The notes: generated by a model from the sequence alone, not told the origin. Positions 39,707-48,518 are shown, counted from the stretch's first letter. The stretch is 64,000 nucleotides of DNA from Rhodobacter sp. (GCA_027484145.1 JAIXUH010000010.1:1-64000), one strand, 5' to 3'. Numbers and translations: made by a program.

Positions 39707-40467
39707 GCAGGGATCACCTCGTCGATCCCGGTCAGGACAAGTTCCGCAACTTCAAGCTGGCGTGTGATGGCATCCGCCACCAGCCGACCGCCGGGTGCTT
39801 TGGCGTTGGCGCGGGCCGCTGGCCCAAGGGGACCGTGGTAACCCAGTTGTTCGAGGATCCTCGAATGCGGGATGATCACGTCGAGATGATCGAGACGCAG
39901 GATCTCTTGCAGCACGTCCTGGTCGCGCTTTGGCAGTTGAGCCATTCCCCCTTCCCGGGTTGCGGCGTCGATGATCTTCGGCCCCGCGTCCATGACGAGG
40001 ACCCGGACCGCCGGGAACCGCTCGCCCTCGGCAATCGAGGCGCGGAGGTCGTCCATCCAGAGGACGGCGCGATGGGTCATTTCCCATTCGGCATAGACGG
40101 GGCGGGCTGGGATCAGCACCAGATCGGAGATCAGGCAGAAGTCCTCAGTGTCGGTATGGGTGCCCGGTCGCGTGTCGATCACGACGAGATCGACGCCGCG
40201 CGCTTCCTCAGCTTCGAGGAGCGACAGAAGCCCTTCCACGCTCTCGGGCGGCGAAAGGATCGCGAGACTCTCCGGCCACTCGGGCTTTTGCGCGCCCTCC
40301 CAGGTGGCCAGTTCGAAACTGTCGCGCCAGCGGCCGAGTTGGGCATTCACGTCGCCATCGATCAGGGTGACGCGACGCCCGAGGTTTAGTGCTGCAGACG
40401 CAAGAAGCATGGCGGTCGTGGTCTTGCCCGAGCCGCCCTTGGTCTGCACGATGGTAATGACTTGCAT
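39703..40467 (-). CDS. virC1: VirC1-like ParA-family ATPase
   Basis: A 254-residue ParA-family ATPase. It starts MQVITIVQTKGGSGKTTTAM with the deviant Walker A motif KGGSGKTT, then LIDGDVNAQL (switch I region) and VVIDTRPGTHTD (Walker B). VirC1 spatially recruits the relaxosome to the cell-pole secretion channel. It is distinct from RepA, so the window has two ParA paralogues. The start is placed at 40467 because the KGGSGKTT motif must sit near the N-terminus; the long upstream extension of the ORF (to 41082) is intergenic sequence. Confidence 0.88.
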   Translation of the reverse strand: MQVITIVQTKGGSGKTTTAMLLASAALNLGRRVTLIDGDVNAQLGRWRDSFELATWEGAQKPEWPESLAILSPPESVEGLLSLLEAEEARGVDLVVIDTRPGTHTDTEDFCLISDLVLIPARPVYAEWEMTHRAVLWMDDLRASIAEGERFPAVRVLVMDAGPKIIDAATREGGMAQLPKRDQDVLQEILRLDHLDVIIPHSRILEQLGYHGPLGPAARANAKAPGGRLVADAITRQLEVAELVLTGIDEVIPA

Positions 40468-40795
40468 GAAATGACGCCTCCACAAACGGTACTCATTACC
40501 CTTGGCACCGACACCCGGCGCTCTTTCATGACGCTGCAGAAGGCGATGCACCGCTGGCAAGCCAGGATCAAGCGAAGCCGTTGTAAAGGCGTCACTAATC
40601 CGACCAGTGTGCGGTGCGCCGTTTAGGCATAAGGTTGCAGAAACGTCAAATGGGATGTGCCGGAAGTTGTAACACAACGCCGAAGCCTTCATGTTTCCTA
40701 AGGATTCCCGCAGCCGTGATGCTGCGGCGCGGCGCCCGAGCAGCCCTGAGGCCTGCCCGCAATCGTGGCAGTTTGCCCTCCGGCCCGTATGGCGG

Positions 40796-40819
40796 TTTGC
40801 ATGTCTGCATGCCTGCATA
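40796..40819 (+). repeat. three 8-bp tandem repeats nnTGCATR
   Basis: TTTGCATG, TCTGCATG, CCTGCATA in direct tandem at 40796-40803, 40804-40811 and 40812-40819. The pattern continues loosely downstream as CCGCATAC and CCGCATGG. It could be protein-binding direct repeats of the relaxosome or a virC promoter operator. Confidence 0.55.
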
Positions 40820-40944
40820 GGTGACAAGCCGCATACCTGCGTGGGAACCTGTCCGCATGGCTGGTCCGAAGGCCAGGCGACATCAGGCTTCCGTCGGGGG
40901 ATGATCCCGAACTTGACCCGCCAACCAGCTGCATCCCGGACAAT

Positions 40945-40976
40945 CTGCTTGCTTCCTTGCCTGTCTGCCTGCTTGC
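40945..40976 (+). repeat. degenerate tetranucleotide repeat (YTGC)8
   Basis: CTGC TTGC TTCC TTGC CTGT CTGC CTGC TTGC: eight 4-bp units with one or no change from YTGC. Short tandem repeats of this kind are unusual in this GC-rich, non-coding context. Confidence 0.55.
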
Positions 40977-41303
40977 CAGTTCGGCCAGTGACGGGTTGAC
41001 GCTGCGCCGATCTAGCCTCTGGCTTCACGCCCAACGCCATCCATGGTCTGCCGTGGTCTGCCGTGGGCAGGCCTTGAAGCATCTAGAGACCCCTTCCCCG
41101 GCCCCTCTTCCCTTCCCGGGCAACCCTTCCTTCAGACTATCATGCCCTTCCCGGTAGTCCCTCATGGAGGGACCGCATACTTCTGGAAAGCCCAAGCTTT
41201 CAAGGCGCTCAAACCGTTTAGTCTAGCGTCAAATAGAGGCCTGACGGCCGGGGCGCAGGGATGTAGTCGGCGGACAAGCCGCCGACCCCTGACGCCATAT
41301 TGA

Positions 41304-41373
41304 GTCCTCACCGGCTGTCCGGTTTCCGCACGCGGGCTCCTCTTCGGAGGAGCGGAAACCGGCCGGTGAGGAC
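41304..41373. repeat. nested 70-bp palindrome upstream of mobC
   Basis: The outer stem GTCCTCACCGG (41304-41314) pairs with CCGGTGAGGAC (41363-41373). The middle stem CCGGTTTCCG (41319-41328) pairs with CGGAAACCGG (41353-41362). The inner stem GCTCCTC (41336-41342) pairs with GAGGAGC (41347-41353) around a UUCG tetraloop. As DNA it could be a cruciform oriT arm; as RNA it could end a transcript. The perfect arms are striking, and the tetraloop suggests RNA. Confidence 0.7.
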
Positions 41374-41398
41374 GGTTGGCAGGAACGGTGGTGTGTGG

Positions 41399-41431
41399 TA
41401 CATGATGCGCTATGACTGCAAAACACATGTA
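41399..41431. promoter_or_regulatory. mob promoter operator with CATGATGCGCT motif
   Basis: TACATG (41399-41404) and CATGTA (41426-41431) flank a segment that begins CATGATGCGCTATGA. The segment resembles the region upstream of the virB operon (63949-63964, CATGTTGCGCTGATGA). It is directly upstream of mobC and probably controls the mob operon. Confidence 0.55.
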
Positions 41432-41439
41432 ATGATGCA

Positions 41440-42003
41440 ATGCCCCGCTCACGCCTGACCTCTGCAGAGACTGCCGCCATCACGGCGCGGCTCCTCGCTG
41501 GCGAGAGCGTCGCGGCCGTGGCGAGGTCGATGGGCCGTTCCCGCCAGGCGCTGTCACGGATCAAGGGCAGCCTTGACCGGAAGGAGGTGCGGCGGCTTTC
41601 GGTAAAGCTGAACATCCGCATCACGGAAGATGAGCATGCAGCCTTCCAGGCGGTTGCCGAGGCAAGCGGCCTGACGGTTTCCGAGGCAGTCCGGCATCTG
41701 GTTAGACAGGCAAGCGATCGTCTGGCCATCCAGGCACACGAGCTTGATGCCATCGCTGCAGCCAGGCGGGAGTTGTCGGCCGTCGGCAACAACCTCAACC
41801 AGATCGCCCGACTGGGAGCTGTCGGTCGTCTGACCTGGAATGCCCGCGATGCTGCCCTGGTGCGCAAGGTCGGGGCGCGGGTCGATGACCTTGTGGAAGA
41901 GGTAGTCCACCTCCTCTCGGCGCTGAGGGCCAAGCAGGGACTTGGTGATCAAGCGTCTTCGTTCGCTCATGCAGCCGATGTTTCAGCGAGGGCGCCAAAA
42001 TGA
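41440..42003 (+). CDS. mobC: MobC-like relaxosome protein
   Basis: A 187-residue protein. The N-terminal part (1-45) has an HTH-like SLESV... segment (SVAAVARSMGRSRQALSRIK), and the central part is a ribbon-helix-helix (LSVKLNIRITEDEHAAFQAVAE then SGLTVSEAVRHLVRQ), followed by the MobC helical region with VGNNLNQIARLGAVGRL. MobC-like proteins bind oriT and help the relaxase open DNA. It overlaps the relaxase start by 4 bp (ATGA). It is first of the mob operon mobC-relaxase-virD4. Confidence 0.85.
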   Translation: MPRSRLTSAETAAITARLLAGESVAAVARSMGRSRQALSRIKGSLDRKEVRRLSVKLNIRITEDEHAAFQAVAEASGLTVSEAVRHLVRQASDRLAIQAHELDAIAAARRELSAVGNNLNQIARLGAVGRLTWNARDAALVRKVGARVDDLVEEVVHLLSALRAKQGLGDQASSFAHAADVSARAPK

Positions 42004-43877
42004 CCCGGTCTCCTTCCGTCGAGGATATCGTTCTCGGTCATGTTCTCGACGACCGGCGTCGTGGGCGCGGTGGTAGCGGCGGCGCTTCGTCCCGTCTCGG
42101 CACGCGAAAGGAACGTCAGACCCGGGCGCTTCTGCGCAACGCGGGTGGGCCGCGTGGATGGCAGTCGGTCGTCAAACGCATTGCTGGCGGCAGTGCTCGC
42201 ACACCACAGGAGCTGAAGCGCCTTCTCGACTATGTGGCGCGGGAAGAGGGGGTACAGAGCACCTGGTGCAATCTGGCGGGCTATGAGCGTGATTTCGATC
42301 CTGCCCGAACTGAGCGGACGGCGGACATCTGGTCCTCGACCTGGACCGGTGCGCCACACCGAGGACACGCAGATCATATTGTCCTGAGCTTCCCGCGGCG
42401 AGTGGACGCCGAGCGCGCCGAGGTGATCGCCCGGGAATGGGGGCAGGCTGTGTTCGGGTCCGGTGAGTATGGGGATGTCTGGCGCTATGTCGCTGCCCTT
42501 CACAAGGACACCGACCATCTGCATGCGCATTTCGTGGTCGACAAGCATGGCATCGAGGAAGGCCGGTTCCTATCGATCTGTCGTCATGCCGCGCTGAACT
42601 TCGATGTGATGCGCGAGCTTCACGCCGAGATCAGTCAGTCGCATGGACTGAACATCCTCGCCTCATCGCGCCTTTCCCGCGGCATCATCGAGAACCCGAC
42701 GCGCCAGTCCGAGCTACGCGCATCGCGAGAGGGCGGCAAGGCCACGCCCCCTCCCCCGCCGCCACTGTCCGATGGAGAACGGAGCCGACGGCTTGCAGCG
42801 CTCCAGGGCTTTGCCAGGGAGTACGACGCCTTAGGCGGGCTCGCCGGTCTTGCCGCCGCAACCGGCACCGAGGCGAGCGCCTCTTCCTACCTTTCCCGGC
42901 TGGCTCGGGCGCTTGGCGCCTCTGCCGCCGCACTCAGACAAGGAGTTCCTCTCATGCCCGACCATTCGCTTCATGCCGAAGGTGATCCCGCCGCGCGGGT
43001 TGAGGCTGCGCGCAACGAGATGATCGCTTCGGCCACCGAGGCCTGGGAGGCAATTCGTGCCATGGAACCCTCGGCCGAGCGTGTTGACCTGGAACGGAGC
43101 TTTGCCGAACAAGCCCGCGCCTCGCTGAAACTCGCGCCTGATAGCATCCTCCTCGCAGAGCATGCTCAGGTGGCAGACCGAAACACCGATCCCTACCACA
43201 ACCCGACACTTGCCTCGCTTGCGCGACTGGAGCAGGGCCAGACCGAGGGTGTTTCTCTCGATGAAGGTCTACGCGCGACTCTTGCACATGTTCGCGACGA
43301 GATCGGCGAACGGCTGACCGCGCTCTTCTCGATCCGGGAAGATGAGCTTCGCATAGCCGGCACGTCCGTCGAGGAAATGGTCGCCCGCTTCAGTTTGGCC
43401 GAGCGTAGCGAAGGCCAGCGGGCGAGCTGGATCACGGAGCAGCCGAACACGATGCAAACGGTGTTCTGGATGGAAACGGAGCGCGCCCTCGGCCAGGAGG
43501 TTCGGGCAGAAGTCGCGGCTTTCAACTTTGCGCCGGAGTTGACGGAGGCCGTCGCGCGCGACCAATTGCTGACCGCCGATCGCCAGATGAAGCTCTCTGA
43601 GGTGCCCGCGCTGGAAGCCATCGTCGAACGCCTGCAGGACACCCTGAAACCCGAGGATCTCGACCGCGTTCGGTCCGGCGATCTCGCACCGCTCAACGAG
43701 CAGGTCCGAGATCCAGCACTCCGGGCCGCCGTCGCACACGAGCTGAGGAATGAGGGTGACCTTGGCCAATCGGGTGAGGTCGGGCCTTGGGCCGATCTGG
43801 CACGAGCACAGCATCGCGCTGCCGAACTGGGGCAGCGCGACCGCGCCGCCGAACGCGACACCGGCCACGAACTCTGA
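42000..43877 (+). CDS. virD2: VirD2/MOBP-type relaxase
   Basis: A 625-residue relaxase. The N-terminal catalytic region (about 60-240) includes VVKRIAGGSARTPQELKRLLDYVAREEG and the histidine motif LHKDTDHLHAHFVVDKHG, which coordinates the metal (motif III). A long C-terminal region (about 260-625) is helical and acidic and may be the part that the coupling protein recognises. The nucleophilic Tyr is expected near the N-terminal end (Y80 or Y94 region), but which residue it is cannot be told by eye. It nicks oriT and pilots the strand into the recipient. Confidence 0.88.
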   Translation: MTRSPSVEDIVLGHVLDDRRRGRGGSGGASSRLGTRKERQTRALLRNAGGPRGWQSVVKRIAGGSARTPQELKRLLDYVAREEGVQSTWCNLAGYERDFDPARTERTADIWSSTWTGAPHRGHADHIVLSFPRRVDAERAEVIAREWGQAVFGSGEYGDVWRYVAALHKDTDHLHAHFVVDKHGIEEGRFLSICRHAALNFDVMRELHAEISQSHGLNILASSRLSRGIIENPTRQSELRASREGGKATPPPPPPLSDGERSRRLAALQGFAREYDALGGLAGLAAATGTEASASSYLSRLARALGASAAALRQGVPLMPDHSLHAEGDPAARVEAARNEMIASATEAWEAIRAMEPSAERVDLERSFAEQARASLKLAPDSILLAEHAQVADRNTDPYHNPTLASLARLEQGQTEGVSLDEGLRATLAHVRDEIGERLTALFSIREDELRIAGTSVEEMVARFSLAERSEGQRASWITEQPNTMQTVFWMETERALGQEVRAEVAAFNFAPELTEAVARDQLLTADRQMKLSEVPALEAIVERLQDTLKPEDLDRVRSGDLAPLNEQVRDPALRAAVAHELRNEGDLGQSGEVGPWADLARAQHRAAELGQRDRAAERDTGHEL

Positions 43878-43887
43878 GGACAGACCC

Positions 43888-45759
43888 ATGCTTTCAAACC
43901 TCGACACCGCCTGGCGGTATCCGCTGGCGCTGCTCCTTGGCCTGCTGACCGGTCTCTACATCGGCGGTATGTTGGCAACTATCTATGTGATCACTGCCTT
44001 CCGGGAGAGCCTCGATACGCTTAGCCCTATGGGCCCCTGGTTCCTTCGCTACGCCTGGGCCGACCTCGCCGCGCGGCCTTCGGTCCTGCAGGGCGCGCTG
44101 ATCATCACTGGCGCCGTGACAGTCGCCCTGACGCTTGTCGGAATGGCCGGGGTGTATCGCGGCCGCCTCAACCAGTATGACGACGCGCATTTCCAGTCGC
44201 GCCGTGAGTTGAAGCGCAACCACATGGTCGGAACCCTCGATCAGAACGGCTTCATCTTCGGCAAGCTCGGCCACCCGAAATCCGACGCGCCCTTTGTGAT
44301 GGCGCCGCCCGACCGCTTCCCCCATGCGATGATGATCGCACCCACCGGCCGGGGGAAGGGCGTGGGCTTCGTCATCCCGAACCTGCTTCACTTCTCAGGC
44401 TCGGCGATCATCCTCGACGTGAAGGGCGAGAACTTCGCCAAGACCTCCATCCACCGCAAGCATGGGCTGAATAACGGCATTTGGTACTTTTCGCCCTTCG
44501 ATGAGGACCGGGGTTCGCACCGGTTCAACCCGCTTGCCCGGATCGCCGCCCTTCCCTCCGCAGAGCGTCAGTATACTGCGCTGAACTCGATGGCCGACCT
44601 CTTCCTCATACCGGAAGGCGAAAGTGCGCAGAGCTTCTTCAATGCAGGCAAGCGGCTCTTCATCGCCTCATGCCTCTACGCCATCGAACAGCGCCGCCCG
44701 ACCTTGGGCTTTGCCGGTGAGATCATGGCCGGAGGCGGCGACAAGAAGAAGAGCTACACGGCCATTGCCGAGACCACGAACATTCCAATCGTTTCCCGCA
44801 CGTTCCTCGAAATGGCCGACGTCCCGGAAAAAACCCTCGGGGCCTATGTGTCCGTCATCCAGGGATCCGGTCTCGAACTCTGGAATGACCCAGCGGTCGA
44901 CCGCGTAACCTCGGCAAGCGACTTCGACTTCTCGACCTTCCGGCGCGATCCCCAAAGTCTCTACATCGTCGTCCAGCCCGAGCACCTGAAAACCCTCGCC
45001 CCCCTCGTCCGTCTTCTCTTCGCGGATGCTATCGCCTCCCTCCAGCGACGTGAACCTGGTCCGGACGAACCCCATGCTGTCATGTTCCTGATGGACGAGT
45101 TCGACCAGCTGGGCCGCCAGCCCCTCGTGCTCTCTTCCATCAAGACCATCCGCAGCTTCGGCGGCCGGTTCTTCATCATCTCCCAGACCATTCCCGGCCT
45201 TGATGACATCTATGGCGAGACAGGGCGGCGCTCACTGCAGGGCGGCGCCGGTGTGCAGATCTACATGACACCTCAGGACGACCGGACGGCCGAGGTACTG
45301 TCGAATGCCTTGGGGCGCTCCACGATCACGGCTGTGACCGAGAGCCAGTCTCGGGTGCGCACATTGGAGGACAGCGCCAATGTCAGCAGGCGATCCGAGG
45401 AGCGGCCGTTGATCTCGGCAAACGAGGTGCTGCGGTTTCCTTTGGATGAGGTCCTAGTGCTGCCCGAGGGACAGTATCCGATCCGGGCACGACACATCCG
45501 GTACTATGAGGATCGGCACTTCGGGCCGATTGATCGGGCGAGGAACCTCCGCGACCTGAAGGCGGTGTTGGCGCGCGGATCAAGAGCAAACGTCGACAAG
45601 GCACCACTGCTGTCCGGACTAGGTACGGCAGGCGCGACGGTCGCAGCGTCGGCTGAACAACTTCCTCAGGCGACTGCTGCCTTCCGACAAATCAAGGAAT
45701 CGGCAACTGGCCAACGTAGGGTAGCACAGCGCAAAGGGCTGGTGATGTCCAGCGGGTGA
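43888..45759 (+). CDS. virD4: VirD4/TraG-type coupling protein
   Basis: A 623-residue inner-membrane ATPase. Two N-terminal TM helices (about 10-35 and 65-85) precede the nucleotide-binding domain with Walker A APTGRGKGVGF (about 150-160) and Walker B MFLMDEFDQLG (about 398-408). It brings the relaxase-DNA complex to the VirB channel. The start at 43888 is set by the first TM helix; the ORF is open upstream within the relaxase gene, but those 46 codons are a shadow. It lies 10 bp after the relaxase stop. Confidence 0.93.
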   Translation: MLSNLDTAWRYPLALLLGLLTGLYIGGMLATIYVITAFRESLDTLSPMGPWFLRYAWADLAARPSVLQGALIITGAVTVALTLVGMAGVYRGRLNQYDDAHFQSRRELKRNHMVGTLDQNGFIFGKLGHPKSDAPFVMAPPDRFPHAMMIAPTGRGKGVGFVIPNLLHFSGSAIILDVKGENFAKTSIHRKHGLNNGIWYFSPFDEDRGSHRFNPLARIAALPSAERQYTALNSMADLFLIPEGESAQSFFNAGKRLFIASCLYAIEQRRPTLGFAGEIMAGGGDKKKSYTAIAETTNIPIVSRTFLEMADVPEKTLGAYVSVIQGSGLELWNDPAVDRVTSASDFDFSTFRRDPQSLYIVVQPEHLKTLAPLVRLLFADAIASLQRREPGPDEPHAVMFLMDEFDQLGRQPLVLSSIKTIRSFGGRFFIISQTIPGLDDIYGETGRRSLQGGAGVQIYMTPQDDRTAEVLSNALGRSTITAVTESQSRVRTLEDSANVSRRSEERPLISANEVLRFPLDEVLVLPEGQYPIRARHIRYYEDRHFGPIDRARNLRDLKAVLARGSRANVDKAPLLSGLGTAGATVAASAEQLPQATAAFRQIKESATGQRRVAQRKGLVMSSG

Positions 45760-45823
45760 GTGATGGCTGACTCCCGAACAGTTGCTGGCAGATGAAATCT
45801 GAACAAGAGCGAGAGGATAGAGA

Positions 45824-46024
45824 GTGACAAGGAAGACAGGATCAGAGTTTGAGCCGACCGATCGAATGGTGGCCGCCGGCCGCAAGGCAATCGAAAAAAT
45901 TGGTCGGGTCGAAGAGCGGGAGGACCTAGACGGTCTTGTCAGGGAAGTCTGGCGAAAGATGGCGATGGAGGCTCAGAAAGAGCGTGAAGGTACCAACGCA
46001 GCTATTCTGGCGAAGTTGGGATAG
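45824..46024 (+). CDS. 66-aa small acidic protein after virD4
   Basis: A 66-residue helical, charged protein starting MTRKTGSEFEPTDRMVAAGR and ending AILAKLG. A GAGAGGATAGAGAG purine-rich stretch precedes ATG 45824. It is not recognised as a family; the position after the coupling protein suggests a conjugation-related role, which is inference. It is probably the last gene of the mob operon. Confidence 0.6.
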   Translation: MTRKTGSEFEPTDRMVAAGRKAIEKIGRVEEREDLDGLVREVWRKMAMEAQKEREGTNAAILAKLG

Positions 46025-46316
46025 AGATGCCGACACCCCGTTGCAGCTTCATGTGAGTGAGTGCTGGAATCGGCCCAGAGCTGCCGGTCGGCACTAGATG
46101 CTCAACAGCAGGTTTCCTGACATCTTGGCGTGCGGCATTCAAAAGCTCCAAGTGCCGGACAGGGCAGCCCTAAGGACAACCTTCTCCGTCAACTTGCCGC
46201 TTACTATCCCGATTGTGGGATAAAGTCTGTCAAGTGGCCAGCTCGATCCCACGTGGCTCCGTCGGGTAGTCTGCGTTCCGATCTCTATTCCAATTTGTCG
46301 AGAACCGAAGCCACCC
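46025..46316 (+). promoter_or_regulatory. promoter region of the DoxX operon with TATCCC dyad
   Basis: Contains the perfect inverted repeat TATCCC (46205-46210) and GGGATA (46217-46222) with a 6-bp spacer. The 14 nt from 46205 match 50859-50872 next to the LysR gene at 12 positions. A TTGCCG (-35-like, 46194-46199) lies just upstream. It is probably a LysR-binding site. Confidence 0.6.
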
Positions 46317-46727
46317 ATGTCCACATCCGTCAGCCTTGTCGTGCCGTTGGCGCGGCTTTTTCTCTCGCTCATCTTCATCATTTCGGGTCTTGGAAAGATC
46401 GCGGGATATGCCGGTGTTGCGCAATACATGCAGGCGATGGGTGTGCCAAGTGCACTGCTTCCGATCGTGATCCTGACCGAGATCACCTGCGGCGTGGCAC
46501 TTCTGGTCGGCTGGCAGGCGCGGATCGCGACCTTCTTGTTGGCCGGGTTCAGCTTCTTGTCGGGCATCCTGTTTCATCTTGTTCCGGCAGGTGGCCTTGA
46601 GGGAATGGCCGCGCAGGCCGAGATCACGAGTTTCCTGAAGAATGTCGCTATCGCAGGCGGTCTGCTCATGGTGGCGGCGACAGGTGCCGGTGGCCTTTCC
46701 CTCGATGCCCGGCGTGGCGACCGGTGA
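46317..46727 (+). CDS. DoxX family membrane protein
   Basis: A 136-residue protein with four hydrophobic helices (about 8-28, 45-65, 70-92 and 105-128) and the DoxX start pattern LARLFLSLIFIISGLGKIA. DoxX proteins are small integral membrane proteins linked to redox, thiol or quinone stress. It is first of a five-gene run (DoxX, LtrA, CDGSH, pirin, methyltransferase); the LtrA gene follows after 3 bp. It is likely controlled by the LysR protein at 49959-50852 through the dyad at 46205. Confidence 0.88.
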   Translation: MSTSVSLVVPLARLFLSLIFIISGLGKIAGYAGVAQYMQAMGVPSALLPIVILTEITCGVALLVGWQARIATFLLAGFSFLSGILFHLVPAGGLEGMAAQAEITSFLKNVAIAGGLLMVAATGAGGLSLDARRGDR

Positions 46728-46730
46728 TCC

Positions 46731-47879
46731 ATGCACCGCCGCGTGGTCCTTGCCGCCCGTGATCCAGCCGAGGCACACCGCGCCTCGACCCCGCTCGAAC
46801 TGCTGTTCGATCTGGTGATCGTCATCGCCATCGCGGCCGTGACAGCGGCGTTCCATCATGCTTTGGCCGAAGGGCATGGCGCCGAGGCCTTGCCAAGGTT
46901 CCTCCTGCTCTTCGTTACCATCTGGTGGGCCTGGATGGGGGTAACCTGGTTTGCCTCGGCGTTCGGGCAGGAAGATGCCCTATACAAGCTCCTTGTCGGC
47001 ACCATCATGACCGGCGCCCTGATCTTTGCCGCGGGGGCGGGGTCGTTCTTCACGACGATGGATTTGTCCTGGGGCTTGCTTGGCTGGTCAGTCATGCGTC
47101 TGGCCCTAGCGATCCTTTGGTTGCGCGTCGCACAACAGGCGGATTATCGCACTGTGGCCTTGCGCTTCGCGGGCGGGATCATCGCAGCGCAGGCTGCCTG
47201 GTTTGTTCTCTATTTCTCCACCGTCCCGGCATCTGGCGCAGCCTTTGCCGGAACGCTTCTGTGCCTTGCCATCGAATTTGCTGTGCCGGCCTGGGCGCAG
47301 GGCGGGCGGCTTCTACCCTGGCATCGCGCGCACCTGTCCGAGCGCTACGGGCTCTTGATGCTGATCGTTCTGGGCGAAGGCCTGCTGGCTGCGTCCTTCG
47401 GCTTTCGCGCCCTTTACGGCACTGCACCGGACCTGGCAGTGGCTGCGACCGGACTGGCCGGGGTGATCATCGTTTTCACGCTCTGGTGGGTCTACTTCGA
47501 CCGCGATCACGACCTCGACCGGCAATCCCCCTTGCGCGCCTTCCTGTGGGGTTATGGTCATGCGCCGCTCTTTGCAGCGGTGGCTCTTGTGGGCGCGGGA
47601 CTTGCCTTCGTGGCCGAGCATCCAGGGCACGCCGCAGGTTGGGCCCTTGGCGGTCCGCTGGCCACGGCCTTTGCGCTGATCTGGGTCCTTCAAGACCGGG
47701 CGTTCATCATGTCCCGGGCACAGGCCCTCCTGTTGCCCATCGCGGCCTTGGCCTTCGCTCTTGCCGGGGCCGTTTCCGCCGGAGTCCTGACCTTTGCCGC
47801 GCTCTCTGTCCTGCTTCTTGCGGGACGCATCCTTCTTTTTCCAAGCAAAACCGACAGCCAGGAGGTCACCCATGACTGA
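46731..47879 (+). CDS. LtrA (low-temperature requirement A) family membrane protein
   Basis: A 382-residue multi-pass membrane protein. The N-terminal signature STPLELLFDLVIVIAIAAVT and WWAWMGVTWFASAF mark the LtrA family, with about ten hydrophobic helices across the protein (e.g. 30-50, 70-90, 105-130 and 325-365). The biological role is poorly known. It overlaps the CDGSH gene by 8 bp and is codirectional with DoxX, so it is part of the stress cargo operon. Confidence 0.9.
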   Translation: MHRRVVLAARDPAEAHRASTPLELLFDLVIVIAIAAVTAAFHHALAEGHGAEALPRFLLLFVTIWWAWMGVTWFASAFGQEDALYKLLVGTIMTGALIFAAGAGSFFTTMDLSWGLLGWSVMRLALAILWLRVAQQADYRTVALRFAGGIIAAQAAWFVLYFSTVPASGAAFAGTLLCLAIEFAVPAWAQGGRLLPWHRAHLSERYGLLMLIVLGEGLLAASFGFRALYGTAPDLAVAATGLAGVIIVFTLWWVYFDRDHDLDRQSPLRAFLWGYGHAPLFAAVALVGAGLAFVAEHPGHAAGWALGGPLATAFALIWVLQDRAFIMSRAQALLLPIAALAFALAGAVSAGVLTFAALSVLLLAGRILLFPSKTDSQEVTHD

Positions 47880-48513
47880 AGAAACCGTCAAAGGCCGCGA
47901 GGTCACCATCCGCTTCGATGCCAGCCGCTGCATCCATTCGCGCGGTTGCGTGCTGGGCCACCCCGAGGTCTATGTGCCCAATGTCCAGGGCGAATGGATC
48001 CACCCCGATTCCGCCAACGCCGAAACGGTGATGATGACGGCGCTGACGTGCCCCTCGGGCGCGATCCGCGTGTCGCGCAATGACGGCACCGGCGATTCCG
48101 ACACGCCGCCGGTCGTCAATATCGTGCGGGTGCGCGAGAATGGCCCCCTCGCCATCGAGGCCGAGCTGTCGATCCGGGGCGAGCGTCAGGCCGCGCCCCG
48201 GGCCACGCTTTGCCGTTGCGGCCAGTCGCAGAACAAGCCCTTCTGCGATGGCGCGCATGCCAGCGCAGGCTTCGCCGCCACAGGTGAGCCGGCAACCAAA
48301 GACTTCTCCGCACTGGAGGTTCGCAATGGCCCGGTCAATGTCCAACCTCTACCGAACGGGCCGCTTCTGGTCATGGGCAACCTGGAAATCGTGTCCGGCA
48401 CCGGACGCACCACCGACAAGGTGACCAAGACCGCGCTTTGTCGTTGTGGTCAGTCGAAGAACAAGCCCTATTGCGACGGAAGCCACGTCGCTACGGGCTT
48501 CCAGGCGGAGTGA
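47872..48513 (+). CDS. ferredoxin-like + CDGSH iron-sulfur domain protein
   Basis: A 213-residue iron-sulfur protein. The N-terminal part (about 5-70) resembles the divergent 4Fe-4S Fer4_19 mono-cluster domain (RCIHSRGCVLGHPEVY and the later LTCPSGAI). Two CDGSH-type motifs follow, CRCGQSQNKPFCDGAHASAGF (about 118) and CRCGQSKNKPYCDGSHVATGF (about 190), each with Cys-Cys-Cys-His for a 2Fe-2S cluster. It probably carries electrons or senses redox state in the cytosol. It overlaps LtrA and is followed 5 bp later by pirin. Confidence 0.92.
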   Translation: MTEETVKGREVTIRFDASRCIHSRGCVLGHPEVYVPNVQGEWIHPDSANAETVMMTALTCPSGAIRVSRNDGTGDSDTPPVVNIVRVRENGPLAIEAELSIRGERQAAPRATLCRCGQSQNKPFCDGAHASAGFAATGEPATKDFSALEVRNGPVNVQPLPNGPLLVMGNLEIVSGTGRTTDKVTKTALCRCGQSKNKPYCDGSHVATGFQAE

Positions 48514-48518
48514 AGGTC

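Larger units (their letters stand above)
40468..41439. other. oriT: 970-bp structured intergenic region, probable oriT
   Basis: Lies between virC1 (minus) and mobC (plus), the expected place for oriT. No gene is credible here. It has 8-bp tandem repeats nnTGCATR at 40796-40819, a 4-bp periodic stretch at 40945-40976, a large nested palindrome at 41304-41373 and a TACATG/CATGTA pair at 41399-41431. An ATCCTG string (minus strand, 40563-40568) resembles the core of MOBP nick sites, but the exact nick cannot be set. Confidence 0.65.

Noticed and set aside
40468-41082. Long minus-strand ORF extension of virC1
   Set aside because: The KGGSGKTT motif must be near the N-terminus; the upstream part is low-complexity repeat-derived sequence with no RBS, so the start was set at 40467.
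41162-41452. Minus-strand ORF over the nested palindrome
   Set aside because: Composition follows the palindrome and opposite promoter; no RBS or family pattern.
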